A DNA stretch of 64,000 nt from Amycolatopsis balhimycina FH 1894 (GCF_000384295.1 NZ_KB913037.1:10305508-10369507); one strand, 5' to 3'; numbered from the stretch's first letter, positions 42,542 through 52,779 are shown. Notes: generated by a model not told the origin, from the sequence alone. Made by a program: numbers and translations.

Positions 42542-44812
42542 TCAGGGGCGCGGCGGGACGCACGGCACCGCCGGGGCGGGCGGCGGGGCCGAACGGTTCG
42601 CGGCCGGGATCCCGACCAGCTTGCCGACGAAGCCGGTGGGGTGCGCGATCAGCTCGTCGAGCAGGGCGAGCACCGCCGGGCGGGGGTGGACGACGACCGG
42701 GGTCACGGTGATCGGCGGCCCGCCAGGGATGAGCGGTAAGCCGAGGTCCGGCACCGGGATGGTCCGGTCCGCGAGCTCGGGTGCGGTGGCGGCCTGCGTG
42801 CGGGCGTCGGCGACGTAGTGCGCGATCCAGGCGTCCACTTCGGACGCCATGACGTCGGTGAGCGTGCCCCAGTGCCAGTCCTCCTGCGGGTCGTTCAGGC
42901 CGGGCACTTCCCGTGGCACGTACCGCTCGATCGCCGCGTACGGCGGGGTGCCGAACTCCTCCACGAGCTTCTGCTGCGCCCACACGAGGTCGGGTGGTTC
43001 TTCGCCGGTGGCCACGTACTGCAGCTCCGCCCGCCGGTCGGCCGGGTACTGGGCCTGCTCGGCGGAGACGAGCTGGTGCTCCCCGGCCGTCACCGAGACG
43101 AGCTGGTGTGGCGCGGCACCGCGGTTCATCAGGTACGTCGCGACGGCTTCGGCCCGCCGCGCGCCGAGTGCGTCGTTGTACTGGTCGGTCCCCAGCGGGC
43201 AGGTGTGGCCGACGATCCGGAGCACGATCTCCGGGTGCGCGGTCAGGTGGTCCGCCGCGCGGTCGAGGGCGGTGGCCGCGCCCGCGTCGAGCGCGGCCGA
43301 GTCGAAGGCGAAGTGCACGACGCCGGGCGGGTCGCCGGCGGGCCGCACATGGTCCCGCGCGCGGATCTCGCCGAGCGCGCGGGCCCGCACCAGCTGTTCC
43401 CGTGCGGTGATCACGGCGAGTTCGGCCTGGTCACGGCTGGTCGGGCTGCAGGCGAGCCTGCTGTCACCGAACGCCTGCCACGGCACCGGGTGCGCGTCGC
43501 TGGCGACCCAGAGCCCGCGCTCGTTGTCGTGGTCGTGCAGGGTGCCGCTGATCGCGCCGGAGATGCCGAGCCCGAACAGCGGCTCGAACTGCGCGTGGAT
43601 CCGGTCGTCGAGGTACGCCAGCACGGCGCGCAGGATGAGGTCGAACTCCCCGTGCGCCAGGAAGGCCGGCGCGTTCATCTGCCGCGCGAGGTCGTCGGTG
43701 AGGGCCTGGGTGACCCGCTCGCGGACGTGGGCGACGAAGGCCGGGAGCACCCGCGGCGTGAAGTCGTCCTGGTACCAGGCGACGATTTCGGCGCGGGGCG
43801 TACGGACGTGCCCGGCGGAGAAGGAGTCGGTGAGGAAGTGCTGGCCGAAGGCCTCGGTCAGCTGGGCGGTCTGCCAGCCCGGTTCGCTGCCGTCGACTCC
43901 GGCTTGCATCGCGGCCGCCAGCGCGGCTTCGTGGTGCCCGCGCCAGGTGTCGAGCGCGGTGCCGCCGCCGGCGAAGTGCGCGATGTTGTGCATGGCGAGG
44001 TCGATGTACCGGCTGTTGCCCGCCTGGTCACCGGCCGGCGTGGGCAGCCCGGCCGGGACGGGACCGCGCACGCCGTCGTGCTCGAGCCGGTGCCGCAGCC
44101 GCGCCTTGCCGTCGGGTGTGGCGACGGCGGCCTGCAGTTCCCCGACGGAGCCGTACTCGTCCCCGGCCAGCGCGACGACTTCACCCCACGTCAGGGTCAC
44201 CCCGCCGCCGAGGTCGATGTCGGCGTACGTCGCGTCGCCGAGCTGTTCGTGCTCGAAGCCGGAGAAGCGGTGCACACCCGCTTGCTGTCCACTGTGGACG
44301 TCCGCACCCTGCCCGGCGGTCAGCAGGCCGGCGACCCGTTCGGCCTCGTGTTCGGCGGGGTGGTCCGGAGTGCTGACCGACAGCGAGCCGGACGTCGGAG
44401 CCGCCGGTTGCTGCAGGGTGTGGGTGACCTCGTGGGCCAGCAGCCGGTACCCGGCGGCGGAGCCGGGGTCGTAGTGCCCGCGCCCGAAGTAGATGTCGGT
44501 CCCGACGGTGAAGGCGTGGGCATTGACCTGCTGGGCCAGCCCCGCGGCGGCCGGCCCGGTGTGCACCCGGACACTGGCCAGCGAGGCCCCGAGCCCGGCT
44601 TCGAGGGTGTCCCGCTGCCCGGCCGGGATCGGCTGTCCACCGGTGGGGAGGTTTCCGGCGAACCCGGGAGGAGCGTCTCCGGCGGCGGACCGGTACAGCC
44701 GGCCGAGCGCGCCGTTCCCGGGCCCGAAGGCGATCCCGACCGGCTGTGGTTCCGCAGCCGGCGCCGGGACGGCACCGGTCCGAGCCCGCTGACGCGGTCG
44801 CTGTCGGCCCAT
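42542..44812 (-). CDS. DUF4157 protein with zinc-PLC-like and OmpA domains; eCIS effector candidate
   Basis: A 756-residue protein; ATG 44812 has GGAGGTGA upstream. The DUF4157 domain (about 60-165) has HEVTH at 127-131. The middle domain (about 185-500) carries HNIAH (275-279) and H325-x3-D329-x5-H335, the same spacing as the zinc ligands of Clostridium alpha-toxin-type phospholipase C (H-x3-D-x5-H). An OmpA-like peptidoglycan-binding domain (about 530-650, VVHFAFDSAALD, IVGHTCPLGTDQYNDALGARRAEAV) follows, then a Pro-rich tail. There is no signal peptide, as expected for CIS cargo. Membrane-lipid attack is inferred. It is the last gene of a five-gene operon. Confidence 0.75.
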   Translation of the reverse strand: MGRQRPRQRARTGAVPAPAAEPQPVGIAFGPGNGALGRLYRSAAGDAPPGFAGNLPTGGQPIPAGQRDTLEAGLGASLASVRVHTGPAAAGLAQQVNAHAFTVGTDIYFGRGHYDPGSAAGYRLLAHEVTHTLQQPAAPTSGSLSVSTPDHPAEHEAERVAGLLTAGQGADVHSGQQAGVHRFSGFEHEQLGDATYADIDLGGGVTLTWGEVVALAGDEYGSVGELQAAVATPDGKARLRHRLEHDGVRGPVPAGLPTPAGDQAGNSRYIDLAMHNIAHFAGGGTALDTWRGHHEAALAAAMQAGVDGSEPGWQTAQLTEAFGQHFLTDSFSAGHVRTPRAEIVAWYQDDFTPRVLPAFVAHVRERVTQALTDDLARQMNAPAFLAHGEFDLILRAVLAYLDDRIHAQFEPLFGLGISGAISGTLHDHDNERGLWVASDAHPVPWQAFGDSRLACSPTSRDQAELAVITAREQLVRARALGEIRARDHVRPAGDPPGVVHFAFDSAALDAGAATALDRAADHLTAHPEIVLRIVGHTCPLGTDQYNDALGARRAEAVATYLMNRGAAPHQLVSVTAGEHQLVSAEQAQYPADRRAELQYVATGEEPPDLVWAQQKLVEEFGTPPYAAIERYVPREVPGLNDPQEDWHWGTLTDVMASEVDAWIAHYVADARTQAATAPELADRTIPVPDLGLPLIPGGPPITVTPVVVHPRPAVLALLDELIAHPTGFVGKLVGIPAANRSAPPPAPAVPCVPPRP

Positions 44813-44820
44813 GGTGCGGC

Positions 44821-47800
44821 TCACCTCCGGGAAAGACGGGCGATTTCGCTGCGGATACGGGCGATGGCGCGCTCCTCGGCGTCCGCGGCGCGTTGCAGGG
44901 CGAGCGCGTCGTAGTTGCGGCGGCCGGGCCACTCGGCAGTCCACAGCCGGTCGCCGCGGGAGCGGTTCATGCCCGAGTCGACCGCCAGCAGGATCTCCGG
45001 GTCGTTGATGATCATCCGCTGTTCGGCGAGTTCCAGCTCGCGGAAGCCGGGCATCTCGACGATCAGCCGGAGCGGGTACACGTGGTCGACGTCGAGCGCT
45101 CCGGACGGCGGCGCGAGCCGCGAGATCTGGTCGACCTGCCCGCGGCGCAGCACGACGTCCCGGGCGCGCTCGGTGGGGGTACGGGCGCGCATTCGCTGGT
45201 ACAACGGGAGACTCGCGTCCGAGAGGTTGTCGAGTGCCTTCTCCTCCGCGGAGTACAGTGCGTTGAGCTCCCGCCCCGGCACCCCGCGAGCGTCCTGCAC
45301 CTGCCGCAGTGTCAACGTTTCGAGATCCGCGTTCGGGAAGACGTCCCCGAGCACCTCTCGCTCGTGCTCGGTGAGTGCCTCGAGGTTGATGGTGCGCCGT
45401 CCGGGAATCCGGGCCGCTTCGAGTTTCGCGGCAACGCCCGGATAGTCCTCGGAGAGCCGGCGCGCCGCCGCGAGCTGGCTGCGGATGTGGCTGACCCCGG
45501 CCTGTGCGCTTTCGAACCTCGCCAGCTCCTCCGGGGACATGCCGCGCACGCCCGGAATCGTCGTCCCGCAGAGGCTTCGCGTGCTGAACCGGCACCAGGT
45601 CCCGTCCTCGCGCCGTCGCCAGGTGTGGCCGTTGCCGAGGTCGACCTCGTCGACGTACCCGTCGGCGGTGCTCGGCTGCGGCTCGCTGCGGCGCACGATG
45701 TCGAACTCCGCTTCGAGCTGCTCGGTGCGCAACGCCGCGCCGTCCTCGATGGCCGCACTCTCGGCCAGCAGGCGGGACTGGGCTTCGGATCCGGACGACG
45801 CGGTGCCGGGCGGGTGCCCGAGCACCTCCCGCAGCTCGGCGTTGAGCTCCTGCCGCAGCGCTCCCGCCTCGTCGGCGGTGAGGTGGTTCTCCATTTGCTG
45901 CACCAGCCGGTCCACCTCGGCGGTCTGTCCGGCCTGCGCCGCCCGGCGCGCGTCCGCCAGCAGCGCCGACGCGCCCGCGTCGGCCAGCTTCCGCTCGATG
46001 CCCTGGCCGACCACGGCGTTCCACAGCCGGCCCGCGCCCGCGGCCGCCAGCGGCATCGCGGCGCCCAGGAGGCCGCCGGTCGCCAGGCCCGTCAGCCCGG
46101 CCACCAAGGCGGCTTCGCCGACCCGGACCAGGCCGGACCAGACCCCGCGGCGCCAGGTGGCCTCGTCGGTCATCGTGCCGAAGGCTTCGCTCACCGCGCC
46201 GGAGAACGCACCGTCCAAAGCGGACTCGACGGCGCCGGCCGCGACCCGCCTGGCCAGCGAAGAACCGGCCTCGACCGCCGCACCGCTCGCCTCCTCGGCG
46301 ACGGCTCCGGCGACGCGGGCGGCGCCGCTGGTCAGCGCGTGCCCGCCGACGCCCAGCAGCTGCGCGCCGCGTGCGGCCAAGGAGGCGCCGACCACCGCCA
46401 GCGCTGCGTCGACGGCACCGAGCAGCGCGTCCCGGGCGCCGGTCGCGGACGCGGCGGTGTAGAAGTCGCCGCCGATCATCTCCCGGGTGAGCACGCGGGA
46501 GCCGGCGCCCGCCGCGGCGGCGAGCGCGACGACGCCCGGTGTCGCGGCACCGCCGGTCGCGGCGATCACGACGACACCGGCGACCGTCGCCGCGATCATG
46601 CCCGCCAGCTCGCCCACGGTGTTGCTCGCCTGCTCGAACTCCGACGCCCGGCCGGTGAACCGGTCGTGCAGGGCGGCCAGCGCCGCGAAGTCCACAGTGG
46701 ACAGCCTGCGGGCCGCCCGGAGCGGCTCGAACCGGGCGGCGAACTCGCGTCCGGCGGCCACCATCGTCTCGTCGGCTTCCGTGAAGCCGGCGGCCGCGCC
46801 GCGGTCCAGGCCCAGCTTGGCCTGCTGCTGCCGGTACATCAGCTCGGCGGCGCGGAACCGGCCTTCGCCGGTGGCCATCTCGTCGCGGGTCGGGTCGCTG
46901 CCGAGCACCGCCCACAGGACGCGCTGGTAGCCGGCGTCGTCGAAGGAGATGTGCAGGGTCGTCTGGGACGAGCGCAGCTGGGCCTCGAACTCGCGGTACG
47001 CGGTGACCGCGGCGGCTTCGGCCTCCGTGGGCGGCCCGATCGGCGGCTCGGTGACCAGCAGGTACCCGGTGCGCAGCTGCCCGCGCTGGTCGTCGGTGAG
47101 CTCGGACGCGGCCGTCGCCAGGACGTCGGCGTCGCCGGTGAACGCCAGGAGCGCGCGCAGCGGGACGCGCGCGGGGTCGGCGAGGATCGTCTCCATGATC
47201 GCGCGCTCGTCGCCGTGGACCTGCGCGTAAACGCCGAAGGGGTCGGGCGCGGTGGCCTGGTACCGGGCCCGCCAAGCGGGGTTGCGCGCGATGCGCACCA
47301 GTTCGACGAAGAACGGACCCCACTGCCCGCCCTGCAACGCGTCGTTGAGGTGGCCCAGCGTCTCGACGAACGCGTCGGCGGTGACGGCGTCGGTCACCCG
47401 CATCCGCTGGTACGGGGTGAGCCCGTCGATGACCGCGGTCACCGCCGGGTCGGCCAGCAGCTCCCGGCGGAGCCGCTCGTCCTCGGCCTGGTCGGCGGCC
47501 GACGGGCCGCCGGGCCCGGGCGCGGCGGTGCGCGGCGCGTGCAAGCCGATCAACGCGGCGCGGAGGGTGTCGACGTCGCCGTCGGCCATGAGGACGCGTT
47601 GCTTGGCGGTCTCGAACGCCTGCCTGCGCGCCTCCGCGGGGCTCGCGAACTGGCCGAGCCGCTGCGCGTCGGCGGTGAACGCGCCCGCGTCGCCCCGGGC
47701 GTCGGCGAGCCGGCCGAGGAAGCCCGCCGGGTCCAGCGTCCCGTCGCCGCCGCGGTCGAACCGCAGCAGCTTGTCGAGGTCGTCGAGTTCCCGCAGCCGG

Positions 47801-49443
47801 GCTTCGACCGTGGCCCGGTCGGCGGGCGGCAGCGAGCCGGCCTGCAGTGACGCGCGCAGCGTGCCGCGTTCCTGGAAGAGCCGGACGGCGCGGTCGACAA
47901 CGTCCTGGACGGCCGCCATGTCGTCCCGGCGGCCTTCGGTGGCTTCGCGCAGCCGGGCGATGAGCGCGTCGGCCTCGCTGCCGTACGCGAGGTTGTGCAG
48001 CAGGTCGCGCCGGGAGTCGCTCATCAGGCTGGAGATCGCCGGTTCGTGCGCGCGGTAGAACTGCTGACGTTGGGTGGGGGAGAGGTCCATCAGCGAGTCG
48101 AAGACCGCGTCCTCCTCGTCGTGGAACACGCCGGGGGCCCGGCGCAGCAGCTGCTCCGCCGCGGCGTACCGGCCGTCCGGCGTCGGGTCGATCAGCGACC
48201 GCGCCTGGAACTCCTCCTTCGGTTCCAGGCCGGCGTAGACCGGCGCGAGCGCGGCGGTGTCGGTGCGGGCCACGGCCCGTTCGTCGGCGCTCGCCGCCCT
48301 GATCACGTCCAGCTGGGCCTGTTCCAGCTCGCGCCAGCCTTCGTCGTAGAACCGGAGCCGCTCGATCAGCGTGAGAGCAGGCCACAGCAGCCGGAGCCCG
48401 TGTTCGGCCTCGGGCGCGGGGCCCTGCGGGACCGCTCCGAAGCCTTCGGGGTCCGGGACCGCCGCGAGGCCGCCGGTGAACAGCCAGCTCTCCAGCCGGG
48501 TGCCGATGGCGGCGTTGACCGTGCCGCGGAGGGCGGCCAGCTCGGGCCGGGTGTGCCCGTCGAGCAGCCGGACCACGCCGGGGACGTCGTCGGCGCGGAC
48601 GGCGGTGATGATCGCGGGCGCCGCGGTGGTGTCCGGTGCCGGCGGCGCATCGCGGTGCACTTGCGCTTGGGCAGAGTCCATTGTGGACACCGTGCCGCCG
48701 GCCAGGAAGGCCTCGGCGGCGGCCTCGGCGGCCCGTTCGGCGGGGTCGGCGGGGTGGCTCAGCCACGACCCGGCCGCCCGCGGCCCGCCACCCTGGACGA
48801 CGTGGGTGAGCTCGTGCGCCAGCAGCCGCTGCCCGCGCACGGTTTCCGGCCGGTACTCGCCGCGGGCGAAGTAGACGTCGTCGCCGATGGTGAACGCCCG
48901 GGCGCTGATGACTTCGGAGGCGGCCGCCGCGGCGCTGTCGGTGTGCAGCCGCACGGCGCCGAAGTCCGCCCCGAAGCGGTCCTCGGCGACCGAGCGGAAC
49001 CCGTCCGGCAGGGCGCCGCCCGCCCCGCTGCGGTCCAGGGCACCGAGGAAGGCGGGCGACGGCCCGGCCGTCCCGGCGGCCGACCTCCGGACCGGGTACT
49101 CCGGTTCTTCGGCTTCTTCGGCGCAGGAACACGGACCTGCCCCGCAGCGCCGGACCTGGGGCCCGGTGGTGCCGAGCGCCGATCGGTGGACCCGGAGTTC
49201 CGGCTCTTCGTCTTCGGTGCAGGAGCACGGGTCGGGTCCGCACCGCCGGACCTGCGCACCGAGCAGCCGGGAAGCCGCGGCGTTGCCGCCGGCCGTGAAG
49301 TCGGTTCCGCCCGGTACCGGACCGCCGAAGAGGCGGCCGAGCGCCGCGTTCCCCACAGCCAACTGCCGCCCCTGCGGTGCCCGGTCGGGCTCGGCCTGGC
49401 GGGCGGGGTGCGCCGGCCCGATCTGCCGCGTCAGCTCGGTCAC
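44821..49443 (-). CDS. Giant DUF4157 protein with C-terminal HNH-like nuclease; toxin candidate
   Basis: A 1540-residue protein. The N-terminal part holds two RRCGxxPCSC cysteine clusters and a DUF4157 domain (HELTH within LLAHELTHVVQ, about residue 220). A long Ala/Leu/Arg-rich helical middle (about 290-930) follows, then a hydrophobic stretch (about 940-1040) with several membrane-helix-like segments. The last 120 residues carry LDVDHVYPLRLIVEMPGF and NDPEILLAVDSGMNRSRGDRLW, the D-H...N...N pattern of HNH/polymorphic-toxin nucleases. There is no signal peptide. No obvious immunity gene is adjacent. It overlaps the dynamin gene by 4 bp (GTGA). Confidence 0.78.
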   Translation of the reverse strand: MTELTRQIGPAHPARQAEPDRAPQGRQLAVGNAALGRLFGGPVPGGTDFTAGGNAAASRLLGAQVRRCGPDPCSCTEDEEPELRVHRSALGTTGPQVRRCGAGPCSCAEEAEEPEYPVRRSAAGTAGPSPAFLGALDRSGAGGALPDGFRSVAEDRFGADFGAVRLHTDSAAAAASEVISARAFTIGDDVYFARGEYRPETVRGQRLLAHELTHVVQGGGPRAAGSWLSHPADPAERAAEAAAEAFLAGGTVSTMDSAQAQVHRDAPPAPDTTAAPAIITAVRADDVPGVVRLLDGHTRPELAALRGTVNAAIGTRLESWLFTGGLAAVPDPEGFGAVPQGPAPEAEHGLRLLWPALTLIERLRFYDEGWRELEQAQLDVIRAASADERAVARTDTAALAPVYAGLEPKEEFQARSLIDPTPDGRYAAAEQLLRRAPGVFHDEEDAVFDSLMDLSPTQRQQFYRAHEPAISSLMSDSRRDLLHNLAYGSEADALIARLREATEGRRDDMAAVQDVVDRAVRLFQERGTLRASLQAGSLPPADRATVEARLRELDDLDKLLRFDRGGDGTLDPAGFLGRLADARGDAGAFTADAQRLGQFASPAEARRQAFETAKQRVLMADGDVDTLRAALIGLHAPRTAAPGPGGPSAADQAEDERLRRELLADPAVTAVIDGLTPYQRMRVTDAVTADAFVETLGHLNDALQGGQWGPFFVELVRIARNPAWRARYQATAPDPFGVYAQVHGDERAIMETILADPARVPLRALLAFTGDADVLATAASELTDDQRGQLRTGYLLVTEPPIGPPTEAEAAAVTAYREFEAQLRSSQTTLHISFDDAGYQRVLWAVLGSDPTRDEMATGEGRFRAAELMYRQQQAKLGLDRGAAAGFTEADETMVAAGREFAARFEPLRAARRLSTVDFAALAALHDRFTGRASEFEQASNTVGELAGMIAATVAGVVVIAATGGAATPGVVALAAAAGAGSRVLTREMIGGDFYTAASATGARDALLGAVDAALAVVGASLAARGAQLLGVGGHALTSGAARVAGAVAEEASGAAVEAGSSLARRVAAGAVESALDGAFSGAVSEAFGTMTDEATWRRGVWSGLVRVGEAALVAGLTGLATGGLLGAAMPLAAAGAGRLWNAVVGQGIERKLADAGASALLADARRAAQAGQTAEVDRLVQQMENHLTADEAGALRQELNAELREVLGHPPGTASSGSEAQSRLLAESAAIEDGAALRTEQLEAEFDIVRRSEPQPSTADGYVDEVDLGNGHTWRRREDGTWCRFSTRSLCGTTIPGVRGMSPEELARFESAQAGVSHIRSQLAAARRLSEDYPGVAAKLEAARIPGRRTINLEALTEHEREVLGDVFPNADLETLTLRQVQDARGVPGRELNALYSAEEKALDNLSDASLPLYQRMRARTPTERARDVVLRRGQVDQISRLAPPSGALDVDHVYPLRLIVEMPGFRELELAEQRMIINDPEILLAVDSGMNRSRGDRLWTAEWPGRRNYDALALQRAADAEERAIARIRSEIARLSRR

Positions 49444-50975
49444 GGGCGCGGCCCTCCCGGCCGCGGGGGAACCCGCAGTGACACGGTCCGTTCGACATCC
49501 ACCGGCCCCGGACGCGGTGGCGGCGGACCACCGGCGTCGAGGCCTTCGCAGGTGCGTTGCAGCACCTGGGCGGCCCGGGCCAGCGCCGGGTCGGTGAGCG
49601 GGTTCTGGGCGATGCGCCGCCAGTGTGTGTGCAGCTCCACCAGCACCGCGCGAGCCGCCGCCGGCGGGGCGTCCGGGGTCAGGCCCAGCCTCGTGGCGAG
49701 CGCCGCGCCGTCGCCGCCCAGGAGGCGTTCCATCTTCGCCAGCTCCGCCGGCGGGCCGGGGACCGCGCCCAGGCGGAGGTCGGTGAGCAGCCTGAGCTCG
49801 GTGAGCTCGTGGGCGTTGGCCCGCAGCCGTTCGACGGCCTGGCGCAGCCGCGGCGCGGCCGGGATCGGGTCCTCGCGGCAGACCGCCTCGACGAGCCTCA
49901 GCGCGCCGTCGGCCTTGAGCACGTCACGCCGCTCGGCGAACTGGGTGAGCAGGAGACGGCGCAGCTCGCCGAGCCCGCTGTGCTCCGCCAGCGCTGTCCG
50001 CAATGCGTCCACAGTAGACGCTTCGGTGCGGACGAGGCCGAGGCTGAGCCGGACGCCGTACACCCCGAGCAGGTCCAGCAGCCGCTGCCGGGCCTCGGGG
50101 GTGACGTCCAGGCCGCGCACCGGCGAAGTGAACCGCCGTGTCGAGAGCAGGAGCGGCCGGGTCGTGGGCTCGCCGGCGGCGGCGAGCGCCGCCAGGGCGG
50201 TGAAGTCCTCAGTGGACAGTGTCGCCGCCGTCTCGGCGAGCAGCCCGGCGACCGGCAGCACCGTGTGCACCAGGCTGTGGATCCGGGGGTCGGCGCGGTA
50301 GCCGGCGGCGACCCGCGCGGCGTGACCGAGCGCGCCGGGATCACCGCCGCCGAGCTCGTCGGCGCGGGACAGCACGCCCACCGCGTTGACCGGGGTGCCG
50401 CCCCCGGACGCCGCCTCGTGGAACGTGTCCAGGAAGTCCACATCGGACGAATGCAGGTGCCGCAGCAGGTACAGCACGGCGTCCACCGAGCCGGTCTCGC
50501 CGAGCAGGTCCTGGGTGCGCCGGCCCGCCGACTCGGTCAGGGAGCCCATGCCGGGCGTGTCGACCAGGATCATCCGGCTGAGCCACGGCGAGGGCAGCGC
50601 GACCTCCACCCGGTCGAGGTCCTCGGCGCGCAGGCCGGCCAGTTCCAGGAGCCATTGCCCGCCGTCGTCGGTGACCTCGAGCGGGATCGGCGGCCCGGAC
50701 GGGCCGAACGCGGTCGCGGCCGGCTGCGGACCGTGCCGGTACCAGGTGACGATCTTCGTGCACTCGCCCGCGTCGGTGGCCGCCACCCGTGCCCCGACCA
50801 GCGCGTTGAGCAGCGTCGACTTGCCGGCCTTCACCCGCCCGGCCAGCGCCACGCGCAGGGGCCCGGCCAGCTGCCGGACGGCCTGTCCGAGCCGGGCTTC
50901 GGCCGGTCGGCCCCGGTAGGCGTGCGCGGCTTCGGTGAGCAGCGATCGGGCCTGCGCGGGCAGCCCCGGCGTCAT
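49440..50975 (-). CDS. Dynamin-like GTPase, smaller partner
   Basis: A 511-residue dynamin-family GTPase. G1 P-loop GRVKAGKS is at 46-53, followed by a threonine-containing G2 (GECTKIVTWY), G3 VDTPGMGSL and G4-like LSRADELG. The C-terminal half is helical and lacks an obvious membrane segment. Bacterial dynamins usually come in pairs that form mixed complexes on membranes; the partner is encoded directly upstream with a 4-bp overlap. It may repair, remodel or sever membranes where the eCIS or its cargo acts (inference). Confidence 0.88.
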   Translation of the reverse strand: MTPGLPAQARSLLTEAAHAYRGRPAEARLGQAVRQLAGPLRVALAGRVKAGKSTLLNALVGARVAATDAGECTKIVTWYRHGPQPAATAFGPSGPPIPLEVTDDGGQWLLELAGLRAEDLDRVEVALPSPWLSRMILVDTPGMGSLTESAGRRTQDLLGETGSVDAVLYLLRHLHSSDVDFLDTFHEAASGGGTPVNAVGVLSRADELGGGDPGALGHAARVAAGYRADPRIHSLVHTVLPVAGLLAETAATLSTEDFTALAALAAAGEPTTRPLLLSTRRFTSPVRGLDVTPEARQRLLDLLGVYGVRLSLGLVRTEASTVDALRTALAEHSGLGELRRLLLTQFAERRDVLKADGALRLVEAVCREDPIPAAPRLRQAVERLRANAHELTELRLLTDLRLGAVPGPPAELAKMERLLGGDGAALATRLGLTPDAPPAAARAVLVELHTHWRRIAQNPLTDPALARAAQVLQRTCEGLDAGGPPPPRPGPVDVERTVSLRVPPRPGGPRP

Positions 50976-52777
50976 CGCGCACCGCCGGCGAACCGGTCCG
51001 CGGTGGCGAGGAGCGCGTTGACGCGGTCCAGTTCCGCCTTCGCCGCCGCGCCGCGGGCCGCCGCCTCGCCGTCGGCCGTGCGGGCCGCCTTGGCCACCGC
51101 CGCCTGCTCGTGCTTGGCCGCCGACACGAGCTCGGCGGCCTGGTCGAGGTAGTAGTCGCGGATGCGGCTGCGGCTGTGCCGGATCAGGTCCAGCGACGCG
51201 CGGTGGGCGTCGGCGCGGGCCTGGTTCAGGTAGTTCGCGACGGTCCGCACGGCCTCGTTGCGGGCCGCGTCCAGCCGGGTGTTCCGGTAGCTGCGCACCG
51301 CCTTCACGGCGAAGATGCTGCCGAGCACCGCGGTCACCGGCAGCGCGATCAGCAGGCCGGGATGCAGGGTCGTGACGAGCAACGTGGTGACCACCGAACT
51401 GGACAGCGACCAGCCGCGCGCGGCGTGCATGCCGACCTCCAGCTTGCTGCCCGCCCGCGCGCCGAGCCGGCCGATTTCGAGGTCGCGCGACGGCGCCACC
51501 GCGCGGTCGCCGAGCGCGCCCACCTCGTCGGCCGAGGCGTCGAACAACGCCCCGATCTCCTCGGCCAGCTCGTCGATCGAGCGGAGCAGCGACGCGTGCG
51601 CGTCGGTCAGCTCTTCGTTGGTGCGGCGGTAGATCCGGGGCACGATCCCGGCCCACTCGCGGGTGGGATCGCTTTCGCGGATGCCCTTGGTCAGCTCGGC
51701 CTCCAGCTGCCGGGTCCGGGTGGCCAGCTCGCTTTCCATCCGCACCTGGATGTCGGCGAACCGGTCGGTGATCGTGTTGAGCCAGCGCGACGACGGGCTC
51801 GCCAGCCCCTGGGCGCGCCGCTGCGCGTGCTCGGTCCGGCGCTCGGTTTCCGGCCGCTGTTCCGGCCGCGTCAGCGTGCTGTGCTCGGCGGCGAGCGAGC
51901 CGGCGACCTGCCGCAGCGCGGTCCGGACCAGAGCCGCGGCGGCCGGCGCGGACTCGGCCCGACCCGCGGCGCGCCACGCGCGCAGCCGGTCGGCCAGGAC
52001 CGGATACCCGGATTCGGCGTTGAGCGCGGGATCCCCGGTGGTGACGGCCAGCTCGCGCAGGGGAGCCGACACCGCGACGATCTCCGCGTCGATCCCGGCG
52101 GTGCGCAGGTGTTCGCGGTCGAGGTCGAGGATGCGCCGCCAGTGCGGGTAGAAGTCGATCTTGGTCAGCGCGACGAGCAACGTGGGGCATACCTCGACGG
52201 CGTGCCGGAGGAACTCGACCTCGGTGGCGGTGAGCTCCTGCGACGCGTCGGTCACCATGATCACGCCGTCGGCCAGCGCGAGGGCCCGCATGGTGGCGGC
52301 CGCGGCGGCCGCCGCGAACCCGCCGCCGAGGCCCGGCGTGTCGGCGAGCACCAGCCCGTCGGCGAGGACCTGCCGGGGGAGTGCGACTTCGACCGCGCGC
52401 AACCGGGTGCCGTCCTCGGTGAGCCCGGTGCGGCCGTGCTCGGCGGCCGCCCGGACGTCCACCGGCCGCGGCGCCGCGGACTCGGCGTCGGGCACCAGCG
52501 TGGCGCCGGCCCGCTCGCCGTGGCGCACCAGTGTGGGCACCGCGCTGAACACCACCGGGTCGGTCCCGCACACCTCGACCCCGAGCAACGCGTTGACCAG
52601 CGTGCTCTTGCCCTTCTTGAACTCGCCCGCCACGAGCACGTGCCAGGCGCCGGACGTCAGCCGGTGCTTGCACGCGACCAGCTTCTCGGCGAGGTCTTCG
52701 CGCCCGGCCGACCGGGTTTCGCCGACAGCGGTGTCGAGCAGGGTGAGCAGGTCGGCGGTGTCCGCGGCGGAGGTCAT
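50972..52777 (-). CDS. Dynamin-like GTPase with membrane hairpin
   Basis: A 601-residue dynamin-family GTPase. G1 is GEFKKGKS (51-58), G3 is ADTPGLGGG and G4 is ALTKIDF. A helical stalk precedes a hydrophobic hairpin (about 442-478, VVTTLLVTTLHPGLLIALPVTAVLGSIF), and a further helical region ends the protein. This layout resembles IniA/DynA-type bacterial dynamins. The start at ATG 52777 lies 2 bp from the upstream gene's stop. It forms a pair with the 511-residue GTPase. Confidence 0.9.
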   Translation of the reverse strand: MTSAADTADLLTLLDTAVGETRSAGREDLAEKLVACKHRLTSGAWHVLVAGEFKKGKSTLVNALLGVEVCGTDPVVFSAVPTLVRHGERAGATLVPDAESAAPRPVDVRAAAEHGRTGLTEDGTRLRAVEVALPRQVLADGLVLADTPGLGGGFAAAAAAATMRALALADGVIMVTDASQELTATEVEFLRHAVEVCPTLLVALTKIDFYPHWRRILDLDREHLRTAGIDAEIVAVSAPLRELAVTTGDPALNAESGYPVLADRLRAWRAAGRAESAPAAAALVRTALRQVAGSLAAEHSTLTRPEQRPETERRTEHAQRRAQGLASPSSRWLNTITDRFADIQVRMESELATRTRQLEAELTKGIRESDPTREWAGIVPRIYRRTNEELTDAHASLLRSIDELAEEIGALFDASADEVGALGDRAVAPSRDLEIGRLGARAGSKLEVGMHAARGWSLSSSVVTTLLVTTLHPGLLIALPVTAVLGSIFAVKAVRSYRNTRLDAARNEAVRTVANYLNQARADAHRASLDLIRHSRSRIRDYYLDQAAELVSAAKHEQAAVAKAARTADGEAAARGAAAKAELDRVNALLATADRFAGGAR

Positions 52778-52779
52778 GG

